Positions 6,369-14,278 of a stretch of DNA of 64,000 nucleotides are shown here, piece after piece (the stretch's first letter is position 1; every line of letters begins with the position of its first letter). Source of the DNA: Streptomyces aureoverticillatus. GTDB taxonomy: Bacteria; Actinomycetota; Actinomycetes; Streptomycetales; Streptomycetaceae. Made by a program: the position numbers and the translations under genes. The notes under the pieces were generated by a model that was not told the DNA's origin, made no database searches, and saw only the letters and a program-made list of their open reading frames with translations. The stretch lies in assembly GCF_014649395.1 (NCBI RefSeq), contig NZ_BMSY01000006.1:496001-560000 (forward strand), written 5' to 3'.

Positions 6369-8966
6369 ATGAACACCCACCGCCCGAGCGGCGCCCCCGA
6401 CAAGCCCGTCCTCGACGGGCTGGAAGCGAAATGGTCCCAGCGGTGGGAACAGAACGGTGTATACGCCTTCGACGCCGACCGGGCGCGGACGGCGCCCCGT
6501 GACGAGATCTTCTCCATCGACACCCCGCCGCCCACGGTCAGCGGCTCGCTGCACGTCGGCCACGTCTTCTCGTACACGCACACCGACGCCGTCGCCCGCT
6601 ACCGGCGCATGCGCGGTCAGCACGTCTTCTACCCGATGGGCTGGGACGACAACGGCCTGCCCACCGAGCGCCGCGTCCAGCACCACTTCGGCGTCCGCTG
6701 CGACCCCACCCTGCCGTACGACCCGGACCTCACCCCGCCCGAGAAGCCCGGCAAGCAGCAACTGCCCATCTCCCGGCGGAACTTCATCGAGCTGTGCGAA
6801 CGCCTCACCGCCGAGGACGAGAAGGCGTTCGAGGACCTGTGGCGCCGCCTCGGGCTCTCCGTCGACTGGTCGCGGACGTACCAGACCATCGGCACCGAGG
6901 CCCGCGCCCTGTCACAGCGCGCCTTCCTCGCCGACCTCGCGCGCGGCGACGCGTATCTCGCGGAGGCGCCCACCCTGTGGGACGTCACCTTCCGCACGGC
7001 GGTCGCGCAGGCCGAACTGGAGGAGCGGGAGCGGCCCGCCGCGTACCACCGGCTCGGCTTCCACGGCGCCGACGGCCGCACCGTCCTGATCGAGACGACC
7101 CGCCCCGAACTGCTCCCCGCCTGCGTCGCGCTGGTCGCGCACCCGGACGACGAGCGCTACCGGGACCTCGTCGGCACGACCGTCCGCACCCCGCTCTTCG
7201 GCGTCGAAGTCCCCGTCGTCGCCCACCACTTGGCGGCCCCCGACAAGGGCACGGGCATCGCCATGGTCTGCACGTTCGGCGACATCACGGACGTCACGTG
7301 GTGGCGCGAGCTGCGCCTGGACACGCGGCCCGTGATCGGCTGGGACGGTCGCTTCCTCGCCGAGCCGCCGAGCGGCCTTGAGACGCCCGAAGCCGTGGCA
7401 GCGTACGCGCGGCTGGCGGGCGCCACCGCGCACACCGCGCGCGAGCGGATCGTCGCGCTGCTGCGGGACCGCGGCGACCTGCACGGCGAACCGCGGCCCG
7501 TCACTCACGCGGTGAAGTTCTTCGAGAAGGGCGACAAGCCCCTGGAGATCGTCACCACCCGCCAGTGGTACGTCCGCAACGGCGGTCGCGACGAAGAGCT
7601 GCGGGCCGAACTCCTCGCGCGGGGCAAGGAGTTGACCTGGCATCCGCCGCACATGCGGATCCGCTACGACAACTGGGTGACCGGCCTCAACGGCGACTGG
7701 CTGATCAGCAGGCAGCGGTTCTTCGGCGTCCCGATCCCGCTGTGGTACCCGCTCGACGCGAGCGGCGCGCCCGACCACGCCCACCCGATCGTCCCGGACG
7801 CGGCGACGCTGCCCGTCGACCCGAGCGCGCAGACGCCGCCCGGCTACGACGCGGCGCAGCGCGACATGCCGCACGGCTTCACCGGCGACCCGGACGTCAT
7901 GGACACCTGGGCCACGTCGTCGCTCACCCCGCAGATCGCCGGGCGGCAGCTCGCCGACCCGGAGCTGTTCGCCCGCGTCTTCCCGATGGACCTGCGCCCG
8001 CAGGCCCACGAGATCATCCGCACCTGGCTGTTCGCCACCGTCCTGCGCGCCCACACCGGCCACGGCACCCTGCCGTGGCGGCACACGGCGATCTCCGGGT
8101 GGATCCTCGACCCCGACCGCAAGAAGATGTCGAAGTCGAAGGGCAACGCGGTCACCCCGGCCGACCTGCTCCTCCAGCACGGCTCGGACGCGGTCCGCTA
8201 CTGGGCGGCGAGCGGGCGGCCCGGCACCGACACGGCCTTCGACACCGGCCAGATGAAGATCGGCCGCCGCCTCGCCACCAAGCTCCTCAACGTCGGGAAG
8301 TTCGTGCTCGGCCTCGGCGGCGGCGACCTGGGCGCGGAAGCGGCGACCGAGCCGCTGGACCGGGCGCTGCTCGCCGACCTCGCGGACGCCGTCGAGGAGG
8401 CCACGGCCGCCTTCGACGACTTCGACCAGGCGCGGGCACTGGCGCGCACGGAGGCGTTCTTCTGGCGCTTCTGCGACGACTACGTGGAGCTGGTCAAGGC
8501 CCGCGCGTACGGCGACCACGGCGACGCGGCGGCCCGCGACTCGGCGCGCGCGACGCTGCGCACCGCGCTGGACACGGTGGTCCGGCTGTTCGCGCCCGTC
8601 CTGCCGTTCGTCACCGAGGAGATCTGGTCCTGGTACGAGGAGGGGTCGGTCCACCGCTCGGCGTGGCCGTCGGCCGACCGGCTGCGGGCGCCCGGCGACG
8701 ACACCGCCGTCCTCGCGACGGCGTCCGAGGTCATCGCCGCCGTCCGCAAGGCGAAGTCGCTGGCGAAGCTGTCCATGCGGGCGGAGGTCGGCGAGGTCGT
8801 GGTGCACGCCCGACGCGGGACGCTGGACCGCTTCGCCCTCGCGGAGCCGGACGTGCGGGCCGCGGGCCGGGTGGCCGCCGTCTCCCTCCAGGAGTCCGAC
8901 GGCGACCTGCGGGTGGCGGTTGATCTCCAGCAAGGGGCTGGTCAGGCGCACAGGGCGGCGCGGTAG
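6369..8966 (+). CDS. valS: Valyl-tRNA synthetase, type 2-like
   Basis: An 865-residue class Ia aminoacyl-tRNA synthetase that charges tRNA-Val. The HIGH motif appears as HVGH (62-65) inside PPPTVSGSLHVGHVFSYT, and KMSKS is at 586-590. The CP1 editing region and anticodon-binding domain (FCDDYVELVKARAYGD; VRLFAPVLPFVTEEIW) follow in order. The signature TVSGSLHVGH plus GWDDNGLPTERR belongs to the archaeal/alphaproteobacterial-style type 2 ValRS. The common Streptomyces housekeeping enzyme, as I recall it, has NVTGSLHLGHAF and MDHAGI. This may therefore be a second, transferred ValRS (backup or inhibitor-resistant). The long C-terminal coiled coil is short or absent. The next gene starts 9 bases after the stop. 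Confidence 0.92.
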   Translation: MNTHRPSGAPDKPVLDGLEAKWSQRWEQNGVYAFDADRARTAPRDEIFSIDTPPPTVSGSLHVGHVFSYTHTDAVARYRRMRGQHVFYPMGWDDNGLPTERRVQHHFGVRCDPTLPYDPDLTPPEKPGKQQLPISRRNFIELCERLTAEDEKAFEDLWRRLGLSVDWSRTYQTIGTEARALSQRAFLADLARGDAYLAEAPTLWDVTFRTAVAQAELEERERPAAYHRLGFHGADGRTVLIETTRPELLPACVALVAHPDDERYRDLVGTTVRTPLFGVEVPVVAHHLAAPDKGTGIAMVCTFGDITDVTWWRELRLDTRPVIGWDGRFLAEPPSGLETPEAVAAYARLAGATAHTARERIVALLRDRGDLHGEPRPVTHAVKFFEKGDKPLEIVTTRQWYVRNGGRDEELRAELLARGKELTWHPPHMRIRYDNWVTGLNGDWLISRQRFFGVPIPLWYPLDASGAPDHAHPIVPDAATLPVDPSAQTPPGYDAAQRDMPHGFTGDPDVMDTWATSSLTPQIAGRQLADPELFARVFPMDLRPQAHEIIRTWLFATVLRAHTGHGTLPWRHTAISGWILDPDRKKMSKSKGNAVTPADLLLQHGSDAVRYWAASGRPGTDTAFDTGQMKIGRRLATKLLNVGKFVLGLGGGDLGAEAATEPLDRALLADLADAVEEATAAFDDFDQARALARTEAFFWRFCDDYVELVKARAYGDHGDAAARDSARATLRTALDTVVRLFAPVLPFVTEEIWSWYEEGSVHRSAWPSADRLRAPGDDTAVLATASEVIAAVRKAKSLAKLSMRAEVGEVVVHARRGTLDRFALAEPDVRAAGRVAAVSLQESDGDLRVAVDLQQGAGQAHRAAR

Positions 8967-8975
8967 TGTGCCCGG

Positions 8976-9845
8976 GTGACAACGCATTCGAACACTCCTG
9001 CAGGCTGGTACCCGGACCCGCACGGCGCTCCCCAGCTCCTCCGCTGGTGGGACGGCTCGCAGTGGACCGACCACACGAACCCGGCCCCGCAGGAGGCGCA
9101 GGCCCAGGCGCCCGCCCAGGCCCAGCCCCAGGCGCCCGCCCAGCCCTTCGGCGCGCCCGGCCAGGCGGCTCCGGCCGCCGACCCGGCGCGCGTCCAGCGC
9201 CAGGTGCAGCAGCAGGCGGGCGTCACCCCCACCTCCCAGGGCGGCGGCACCCTGTTCACCGAGCCGGTCCTGGTGGTGAACCAGAAGGCCAAGCTGATCG
9301 AGCTGACGAACGAGTACAGCGTCATGGACCAGTCGGGCAACCAGCTCGGCTCCGTCGTCCAGGTCGGCCAGAGCACGCTCAAGAAGGTCGCCCGCTTCGT
9401 CTCCAGCGTCGACCAGTTCATGACGCACAAGCTGGAGATCCGCGACGCCCACGGCATGCCGCAGCTGCTCATGACCCGCCCGCGGAAGTTCATGAAGTCG
9501 CGGGTCGTCGTCGAGCGCCCGGACGGCTCGCCGGTCGGTGAGATCGTCCAGCAGAACGTCATCGGGAAGATCAACTTCGCGATGATGGTGGGCGGTCAGC
9601 AGGTCGGCGCGATCAAGGCGGAGAACTGGCGCGCCTGGAACTTCTCCATCGTCGACCAGTCGGACAACGAGGTCGCCCGGATCACGAAGACCTGGGAAGG
9701 CCTCGCCAAGACGATGTTCACCACCGCGGACAATTACGTCCTGCAGATCCACTACCAGCTCCCCGACCCGCTCCTGAGCCTGGTCGTGGCGACGGCCCTG
9801 ACCGTTGACACGGCCCTGAAGCAGGACTCCCGGGGTCTCGGCTGA
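8976..9845 (+). CDS. DUF2510 plus scramblase/LURP1-like domain protein
   Basis: A 289-residue protein. DUF2510 (AGWYPDPHGAPQLLRWWDG, about 9-27) is followed by a Gln/Pro/Ala-rich linker with short internal repeats (~35-75) and a phospholipid-scramblase/LURP-one-like beta barrel (~90-285: LFTEPVLVVNQKAKLIEL, YSVMDQSGNQLG, YVLQIHYQLPDPL). The C-terminal helix LLSLVVATALTVDTAL could insert in or cap the barrel. Proteins of this kind are common in Streptomyces with no settled function; a membrane-associated sensor or tether is inference. Start GTG 8976 is 9 bases after valS, so co-transcription is likely, although no good ribosome site is seen. It ends before a strong bidirectional terminator. 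Confidence 0.78.
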   Translation: MTTHSNTPAGWYPDPHGAPQLLRWWDGSQWTDHTNPAPQEAQAQAPAQAQPQAPAQPFGAPGQAAPAADPARVQRQVQQQAGVTPTSQGGGTLFTEPVLVVNQKAKLIELTNEYSVMDQSGNQLGSVVQVGQSTLKKVARFVSSVDQFMTHKLEIRDAHGMPQLLMTRPRKFMKSRVVVERPDGSPVGEIVQQNVIGKINFAMMVGGQQVGAIKAENWRAWNFSIVDQSDNEVARITKTWEGLAKTMFTTADNYVLQIHYQLPDPLLSLVVATALTVDTALKQDSRGLG

Positions 9846-9881
9846 GGGCTGCGGACGCGTTCGTACGCGACGTGCGCGGAG

Positions 9882-9916
9882 GAAGCGACCGCTCCCGGTG
9901 AGGGGGCGGTCGCTTC
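9882..9916. terminator. Strong bidirectional terminator
   Basis: GAAGCGACCGCTCCC (9882-9896) pairs with GGGGGCGGTCGCTTC (9902-9916) with one T-G wobble and a 5-base loop. It lies between convergent genes. Confidence 0.85.
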
Positions 9917-9991
9917 GTCGTGTCCGGCCCGCTACGCGGGAGTCGTACGTCCTGAACGCTCCGCGGGTAGTGCCGCGATCGGCCGTCGCCC

Positions 9992-10070
9992 GTCTGCGGT
10001 CCCTTCGTGGCTGGTCGCGCCCCGCGGCGGAGCCGCATATCGACACAGCCCCGCGCCCCTTTCGGGGCGC
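9992..10070. repeat. Dispersed Streptomyces-type intergenic repeat
   Basis: The stretch around CGTGGCTGGTCGCGCCCC and CCCCGCGCCCCTTTCGGGGC resembles a palindromic element widely scattered in Streptomyces intergenic DNA. It forms nested hairpins (CCCCG..CGGGGC). Recognition is from memory. Confidence 0.45.
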
Positions 10071-10101
10071 TGCCGGACCGCAGCCGACTTCGCCAGGTTG
10101 C

Positions 10102-11073
10102 TTAGCGGGGCGTGGCCCGGAGTGCGGCGCCCGGGTCGGCCTGCGCATGTGCTTGTGCGGGAATCGAGGAGAGGTGTGCCGCCCCGGCTTCGGGATCGGT
10201 CCCGAGGACGGCACCCGGCGCGGGTGCCTGTTCCGCTCCGAGCAGGGCGACCCGGGGCGACCGCGTCAGCACCACCACTCCGTACGCGGCGACCGCCGCC
10301 CCCGCCGCCGCGAGCAGCACCCCGCCCACGCCGCCCCGCAGCCGCTCGCCGAGCAGGGCGATGCCGATGGCCGACGCGGCCACGGGGTTGGCGAGCGTCA
10401 CGACGGCGAGCGGCGCGCCGAGGCCGCCGCGGTACGCGGTCTGGGAGAGCAGCAGCCCGCCCACCGCGAACGCGGCGACGAGCAGCGCCACGATGACGAC
10501 CTGCGCGCTCAGCAGCGGCCCGGTGCGGTCGGTCGCCGCGACCGTCACGGTCTGCGTGAGCGCGGAGGCGACACCCGACGCGAAGCCGGACGCGGTCGCG
10601 TGCCGCAGGCCGGGGCGGGTGCCCGGCCGGGACAGCAGGCCGATGACCGCCATGGTCGCGCCGGCGACCGTCACCGCCTCCGGCAGCGACAGCGTGTCGT
10701 CGGGCTCGGGCCCCGAGGCGGTCAGCAGGAGCGCGCCGAGCCCCATCAGCGTCAGCCCCGTGCCGCGCCATTCGAGGCGGGTGACCCGCCGCCCGGCGAG
10801 CCGCGCGCCCAGCGGCACGGCGGCCACCAGCGTGAGCGCGCCGAGCGGCTGCACCAGGGTGAGCGGGCCGAACTTCAGCGCCGCGACGTGCAGCAGCGCC
10901 GCGGCCGCGTTCAGGCCGACCGACGACCACCACGCGCCACTGCCGAGCAGCCGCAGCACCCGCCCGCCGCTGTCCGCCATGCGCGCGGCGAGCCGCTCCT
11001 GGGCGACGGCGGCGGTGGCGTACGCGGCGGCGGAGACGAGGGAGAGCGCGACGGCGAGCAGCGTGGCGCTCAC
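10102..11073 (-). CDS. DMT-superfamily (EamA-like) membrane transporter
   Basis: A 323-residue integral membrane protein with about 9-10 hydrophobic helices. It starts SATLLAVALSLVSAAAYATA, and the duplicated EamA-type layout shows as GPLTLVQPLGALTLVAAVPLG in the first half and GLGAPLAVVTLANPVAASAIG in the second. A ~45-residue Ala/Pro tail follows. It probably moves a small metabolite or drug, or senses lipids; the substrate is unknown. Its GTG overlaps the PAP2 gene stop (GTGA, 4 bases), so the pair is translationally coupled and read from the same divergent promoter facing the TetR gene. Confidence 0.8.
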   Translation of the reverse strand: MSATLLAVALSLVSAAAYATAAVAQERLAARMADSGGRVLRLLGSGAWWSSVGLNAAAALLHVAALKFGPLTLVQPLGALTLVAAVPLGARLAGRRVTRLEWRGTGLTLMGLGALLLTASGPEPDDTLSLPEAVTVAGATMAVIGLLSRPGTRPGLRHATASGFASGVASALTQTVTVAATDRTGPLLSAQVVIVALLVAAFAVGGLLLSQTAYRGGLGAPLAVVTLANPVAASAIGIALLGERLRGGVGGVLLAAAGAAVAAYGVVVLTRSPRVALLGAEQAPAPGAVLGTDPEAGAAHLSSIPAQAHAQADPGAALRATPR

Positions 11074-11984
11074 CGGTCGGCTCCGGGGGCGGGGGCTCCG
11101 GCGGCGGAGGCGGCCAGTTGGGGTGTCGGGGGCGCCGGGGCTCGGGGCGCCTCCGGGGCCGTCGGACGGGTGGCCCGTTCGCGTCCCGGTGTCGCCGACG
11201 CGGTGGCCGGGGCCCAGCGGCGTACGACCCGGGAGCGCGCCGGGCGGGGCGGGCGGATCACGGCCAGCGCGATACCGAGCAGCGCCGCCGCGGCGACCGC
11301 GTCGAGCCAGTAGTGGTTGGCGGTGCCGACGATCACCAGCAGCGTGAGCAGCGGATGCAGCAGCCACAGCCAGCGCCAGCGGGAACTGGTCGCGACGATC
11401 AGGCCGACGGCCACCATCAGCGCCCAGCCGAAGTGCAGCGACGGCATCGCCGCGAACTGGTTGGCCATCGAATCGGTCGCGGGCTTGGCGGCGTACACCG
11501 AAGGCCCGTACACCTGCGCCGTGTCCACGAGGCGCGCCACGTCCAGCATGCGCGGCGGCGCCAGCGGAAAGCCGAGGTGCAGCGCGAGCGCGGCCGCGGT
11601 CAGCGCGGCGAGGATCCGCCGGGCCCACACGTAGTGCCGGGGGCGGCGGACGTACAGCCACACGAGGAAGGCCAGCGTCGCGGGGAAGTGCACGGTGGCG
11701 TAGTACGTGTTCGCGACGTGGACGAGGGTGTCGCCGCTGAGCAGCGCGTCCTGGACGGAGCCCTCGCCGGGCAGGCGCAGGAACCGCTCGGCGTCCCACA
11801 CGCGGTGCGCGTTGCGGAACGCCTCGCCGGTATGGCCGTTGGCGAGCTGCCTGCCGAATTTGTAGACGAGGAAGAGTCCGACGACGAGGAGCAGCTCGCG
11901 TACGAGGGGTGGCCGGGCGGGGGTGTCCGGCTGCCCGGAGGCTATCTCCGGCTCCTGTTCCGCAGGCTCGGTGCGGGAATCCAT
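11070..11984 (-). CDS. PAP2-family membrane phosphatase (PAP2_3 type)
   Basis: A 304-residue membrane protein with about six helices after a ~30-residue cytosolic lead. Lipid phosphatase motifs: KFGRQLANG (~42-50), MPSLHFGWAL (~187-196) with the catalytic His, and ANHYWLDAV (~234-242) with the second His and Asp. The PSLHFGW and NHYWLD wording fits the inositolphosphotransferase/PAP2_3 branch rather than classical PgpB. It likely dephosphorylates a lipid phosphate or transfers a head group at the membrane. The C-terminal 60 residues are Ala/Pro-rich. AAAGGGG precedes the ATG at 11984. It is the first gene of a two-gene unit, divergent from tetR. Confidence 0.85.
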   Translation of the reverse strand: MDSRTEPAEQEPEIASGQPDTPARPPLVRELLLVVGLFLVYKFGRQLANGHTGEAFRNAHRVWDAERFLRLPGEGSVQDALLSGDTLVHVANTYYATVHFPATLAFLVWLYVRRPRHYVWARRILAALTAAALALHLGFPLAPPRMLDVARLVDTAQVYGPSVYAAKPATDSMANQFAAMPSLHFGWALMVAVGLIVATSSRWRWLWLLHPLLTLLVIVGTANHYWLDAVAAAALLGIALAVIRPPRPARSRVVRRWAPATASATPGRERATRPTAPEAPRAPAPPTPQLAASAAGAPAPGADR

Positions 11985-12045
11985 CCGCCGGCCCCTTTAC
12001 GTGACGACTGGGTGGTGCGGTGATGTGGGAGTCCCTGTTCCACAC

Positions 12046-12099
12046 ATCGATACGCCAGTGTACCGATACGGAGGCGTACCGGTACACTGGCGTATCGAT
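12046..12099. promoter_or_regulatory. Perfect 20-bp inverted repeat operator between PAP2 and tetR
   Basis: ATCGATACGCCAGTGTACCG (12046-12065) is exactly inverted at 12080-12099 across a 14-base spacer that itself carries GTACCGGTAC-type symmetry with the right arm. It sits 61 bases from both divergent start codons. Probable autoregulatory TetR binding region. Confidence 0.8.
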
Positions 12100-12159
12100 A
12101 GGGTCTGTGGAGTCTGAGGAAACCGATCCGACCGGGCCGCCGCACCGAGGAGACGAGAG

Positions 12160-12843
12160 ATGACGCCGCCGGAACGGGTGCGTGAGCAGCAGCTGTGCGA
12201 GCAGATGATGTCGCGCCGCTCGAAGATCACGCCCGAGCGTGAGCAGGAGTTCTACGACGCGGTCCTCGACCAGCTCCGCGAGTGCGGCTACGAGGCCGTG
12301 ACGATGGAGGGCGTCGCCGCCCGCACCCGGTGCAGCAAGTCCACCCTCTACCGCCAGTGGAAGACGAAGCCGCAGTTCGTGGCGGCCGCGCTGCGCGCCA
12401 ACCGTTGCGTGCGCTTCGCGGGCATCGACACGGGTTCGCTCGCCGGGGACCTGCGCGCGGCGGCCCGCGCGGCGGCCACCTGGGCCTGGCGCGACACCAT
12501 GATCGTGCAGGCCCTCAGCCATGCCGTCCTCCAGGACGAGGACCTTCAGCACGCGCTGCGCGAGGCGCTCGTGGAGCCCGAGGTGGAGGCGATCGACGAG
12601 TTCGTACGGCGCGCGGTGGCACGTGGGGAGATCGCCGCGGGCCATCCGGCGGCGGAGTTCGTCACGGTCCAGCTGTTCGGCGTGCTGCGCGCCCGCCCGC
12701 TCCTGGAGGGCAAGGACGCGGACGAGGAGTATCTGTCGCGGTTCGTGGAGGCGGTGCTGCTGCCGGTTCTCGGGCTGACCGAGGGGCCCGGCCGTCCGGC
12801 CGCGGGCTCCGTGTCGGCCGCCGGGGACGCCTCGACCACCTGA
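12160..12843 (+). CDS. TetR/AcrR-family transcriptional regulator
   Basis: A 227-residue dimeric repressor. The N-terminal helix-turn-helix is at about 27-66 (EFYDAVLDQLRECGYEAVTM, VAARTRCSKSTLYRQWKTK), followed by the all-helical ligand domain (SLAGDLRAAARAAATWAWRD onwards; C-terminal TetR_C type). ATG 12160 has GAGGAGACGAGAG directly upstream; ATG 12205 would also keep the HTH but has a poorer site. The divergent PAP2-DMT pair and the symmetric 20-bp inverted repeat between them make these genes and itself the natural targets; the ligand is unknown. A 12-bp-stem terminator follows immediately. Confidence 0.9.
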   Translation: MTPPERVREQQLCEQMMSRRSKITPEREQEFYDAVLDQLRECGYEAVTMEGVAARTRCSKSTLYRQWKTKPQFVAAALRANRCVRFAGIDTGSLAGDLRAAARAAATWAWRDTMIVQALSHAVLQDEDLQHALREALVEPEVEAIDEFVRRAVARGEIAAGHPAAEFVTVQLFGVLRARPLLEGKDADEEYLSRFVEAVLLPVLGLTEGPGRPAAGSVSAAGDASTT

Positions 12844-12847
12844 ACGT

Positions 12848-12880
12848 GGGCCCGGTCCGCGGGATGACCGGACCGGGCCC
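12848..12880 (+). terminator. Terminator of the tetR gene
   Basis: GGGCCCGGTCCG (12848-12859) and CGGACCGGGCCC (12869-12880) form a perfect 12-bp stem with a 9-base loop, 4 bases after the TGA. Confidence 0.85.
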
Positions 12881-12930
12881 GCCGGGCGCCGCACCGTGGG
12901 GACGGGGGCGGCGCGCCTCCCGGAGCCGGG

Positions 12931-12990
12931 CGGGCCGATCACATTCGGCCCGCCCGGCCCCGGCTGATCGCATTCGGGCCGCCCGGCACC
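12931..12990. repeat. Two tandem 30-bp repeats
   Basis: 12931-12960 and 12961-12990 share GATC(A/G)CATTCGG and CCGCCCGG. First of three repeat families filling the space between convergent genes (12844-13198). Confidence 0.75.
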
Positions 12991-13001
12991 TGCTCCCCGC
13001 A

Positions 13002-13115
13002 CCCGCCCCACGTATGGGTCGGAACCCGCCCCACGTATGGGTCGGAACCCGCCCCACGTATGGGTCGGAACCCGCCCCACGTATGGGTCGGAACCCGCCC
13101 CACGTATGGGTCGGA
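13002..13115. repeat. Five tandem 23-bp repeats
   Basis: Unit CCCGCCCCACGTATGGGTCG plus GAA, starting at 13002, 13025, 13048, 13071 and 13094. Copies 1-4 are identical and copy 5 lacks the last A. Each holds the imperfect dyad CCCACGTATGGG. Confidence 0.95.
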
Positions 13116-13142
13116 CCCGCCCGGTGCCGGGCGGACCTGCCT

Positions 13143-13206
13143 GCCGGGCGTCAGACCCGCCGGGCGTCATTCCTGCCGTGCGTCAGACCCCTCGTGCGTC
13201 AGACCT
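13143..13206. repeat. Four tandem 16-bp repeats overlapping a gene end
   Basis: Units 13143-13158, 13159-13174, 13175-13190 and 13191-13206, consensus GCCGGGCGTCAGACCC. The last copy runs over the stop codon of the minus-strand DUF2510 gene (13199-13201). Confidence 0.85.
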
Positions 13207-14164
13207 GCTGGCCGTCGCCGCCCACGCCGCCGCCTCCGCCGCGGGCTTCCTTGATGCCCTTGGTGATCTTGTCCATGTACGACACCGACGGCGCCTCGTC
13301 GTGGTCGTCGATGCCGAAGCGGACGATCACCATCGTCATGTCGTCGGCGGGCGACTTGAAGGCCAGCGACTGCACATAGCCGTCCGGGCCCTTGCGGCTC
13401 ACCGCCTTCCAGCGGACCAGATAGCCCTTCTTCCCGGCGACGGTCACCGACTTGGAGGCGAGCTGCTTGTGGGACGCCAGCTTGCCGCCGTAGATCTTTC
13501 CGCCGTACGACTCCTCGGCGTTCTTCTCGATGTCCGCCTTGGCGGCCGCCTCCGGGTCGGTCTCCTTGACCTTCAGGGCGACGGCGGGGGCGGAGAAGGC
13601 GCCGCCGCGCACGCAGGTCGTCGCGCTGTCGCCCGGGCACGGGTACTTGCCGGTGGTGACGCTCGCGCCGCGCCCGCTCGACGTGCCCTGCCAGCCGTCG
13701 GGGACCGGGATGCTGATGCCGCTCGCGGAGTCGGTGGCGAACCCCTCCTCGGTCGGCGGACCGTCCGACGGCGCGGGCGACCGGGACCCGCCGGGCCCGT
13801 CGGGCTCCTGGCTGCCGCCGCCCTTGCCGGGCTCCGAAGGCGCGGAGGGGGCGGGGGACTTGGCGCTGTCGTCGCCGTCGTCGTCGCCGCCCGAGGTCAG
13901 CGCGTACACGCCGCCCCCTATGCCCGCGAGCACCGCGAGGGCGACCCCGACGACGACGGCCGTACGCATCCGGCGCCGCGAGGGCCCCGGCGGCTGCTGC
14001 GGGTACGCGGGGAAGGCGGGCGTGGTGGGCGCGGTGGGGGAGGCCGCGCCCGGCGCGCGGACGTGCTCCGTCCACGTGGTCCCGTCCCACCATCGCTCGG
14101 ACGGTGGGGCACCAGGTATCTGCCCGGGGTCGGGATACCAGCCCGGGGGAGTCGCGTGCGTCAT
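13199..14164 (-). CDS. DUF2510 membrane-anchored extracellular protein
   Basis: 321 residues. DUF2510 at the N-terminus (PPGWYPDPGQIPGAPPSERW, about 6-25), a Pro-rich cytosolic linker, one transmembrane helix (RTAVVVGVALAVLAGIGGGV, ~67-86), an Asp/Ser/Pro/Gly-rich extracytoplasmic spacer (~90-145), and a folded C-terminal domain (~150-310; ISIPVPDGWQG, YPCPGDSATTCVRGG with a likely disulphide, GKKGYLVRWKAV). The topology is that of a type II anchored surface protein. The extracellular domain resembles uncharacterised actinobacterial domains and no catalytic motif is evident. The gene ends inside a 16-bp tandem repeat array. Monocistronic by context. Confidence 0.78.
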   Translation of the reverse strand: MTHATPPGWYPDPGQIPGAPPSERWWDGTTWTEHVRAPGAASPTAPTTPAFPAYPQQPPGPSRRRMRTAVVVGVALAVLAGIGGGVYALTSGGDDDGDDSAKSPAPSAPSEPGKGGGSQEPDGPGGSRSPAPSDGPPTEEGFATDSASGISIPVPDGWQGTSSGRGASVTTGKYPCPGDSATTCVRGGAFSAPAVALKVKETDPEAAAKADIEKNAEESYGGKIYGGKLASHKQLASKSVTVAGKKGYLVRWKAVSRKGPDGYVQSLAFKSPADDMTMVIVRFGIDDHDEAPSVSYMDKITKGIKEARGGGGGVGGDGQQV

Positions 14165-14278
14165 GGGCGTCAGCGTATGAGCACCGCGTGAAAGGGGGAT
14201 GAGAGGGGTCGGCGCTTTCCGGCCAACGGTGTCCGGTCGACTCAGGGTTCGGCGTTGTGTGGTTCGGCTCCCCGCCGT

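Noticed and set aside
6912..10214. 1100-codon open frame on the minus strand
   Set aside because: Complement of valS and the DUF2510/scramblase gene, both firmly identified; no motifs.
13002..13115. Possible CRISPR array (five identical direct repeats)
   Set aside because: The 23-bp units are directly abutting with no unique spacers, and no cas genes are present.
12282..13379. Open frame reading the 23-bp repeats as a 23-residue peptide repeat
   Set aside because: It continues out of frame from tetR, has no ribosome site, and arises only because three 23-bp units make 69 bases.
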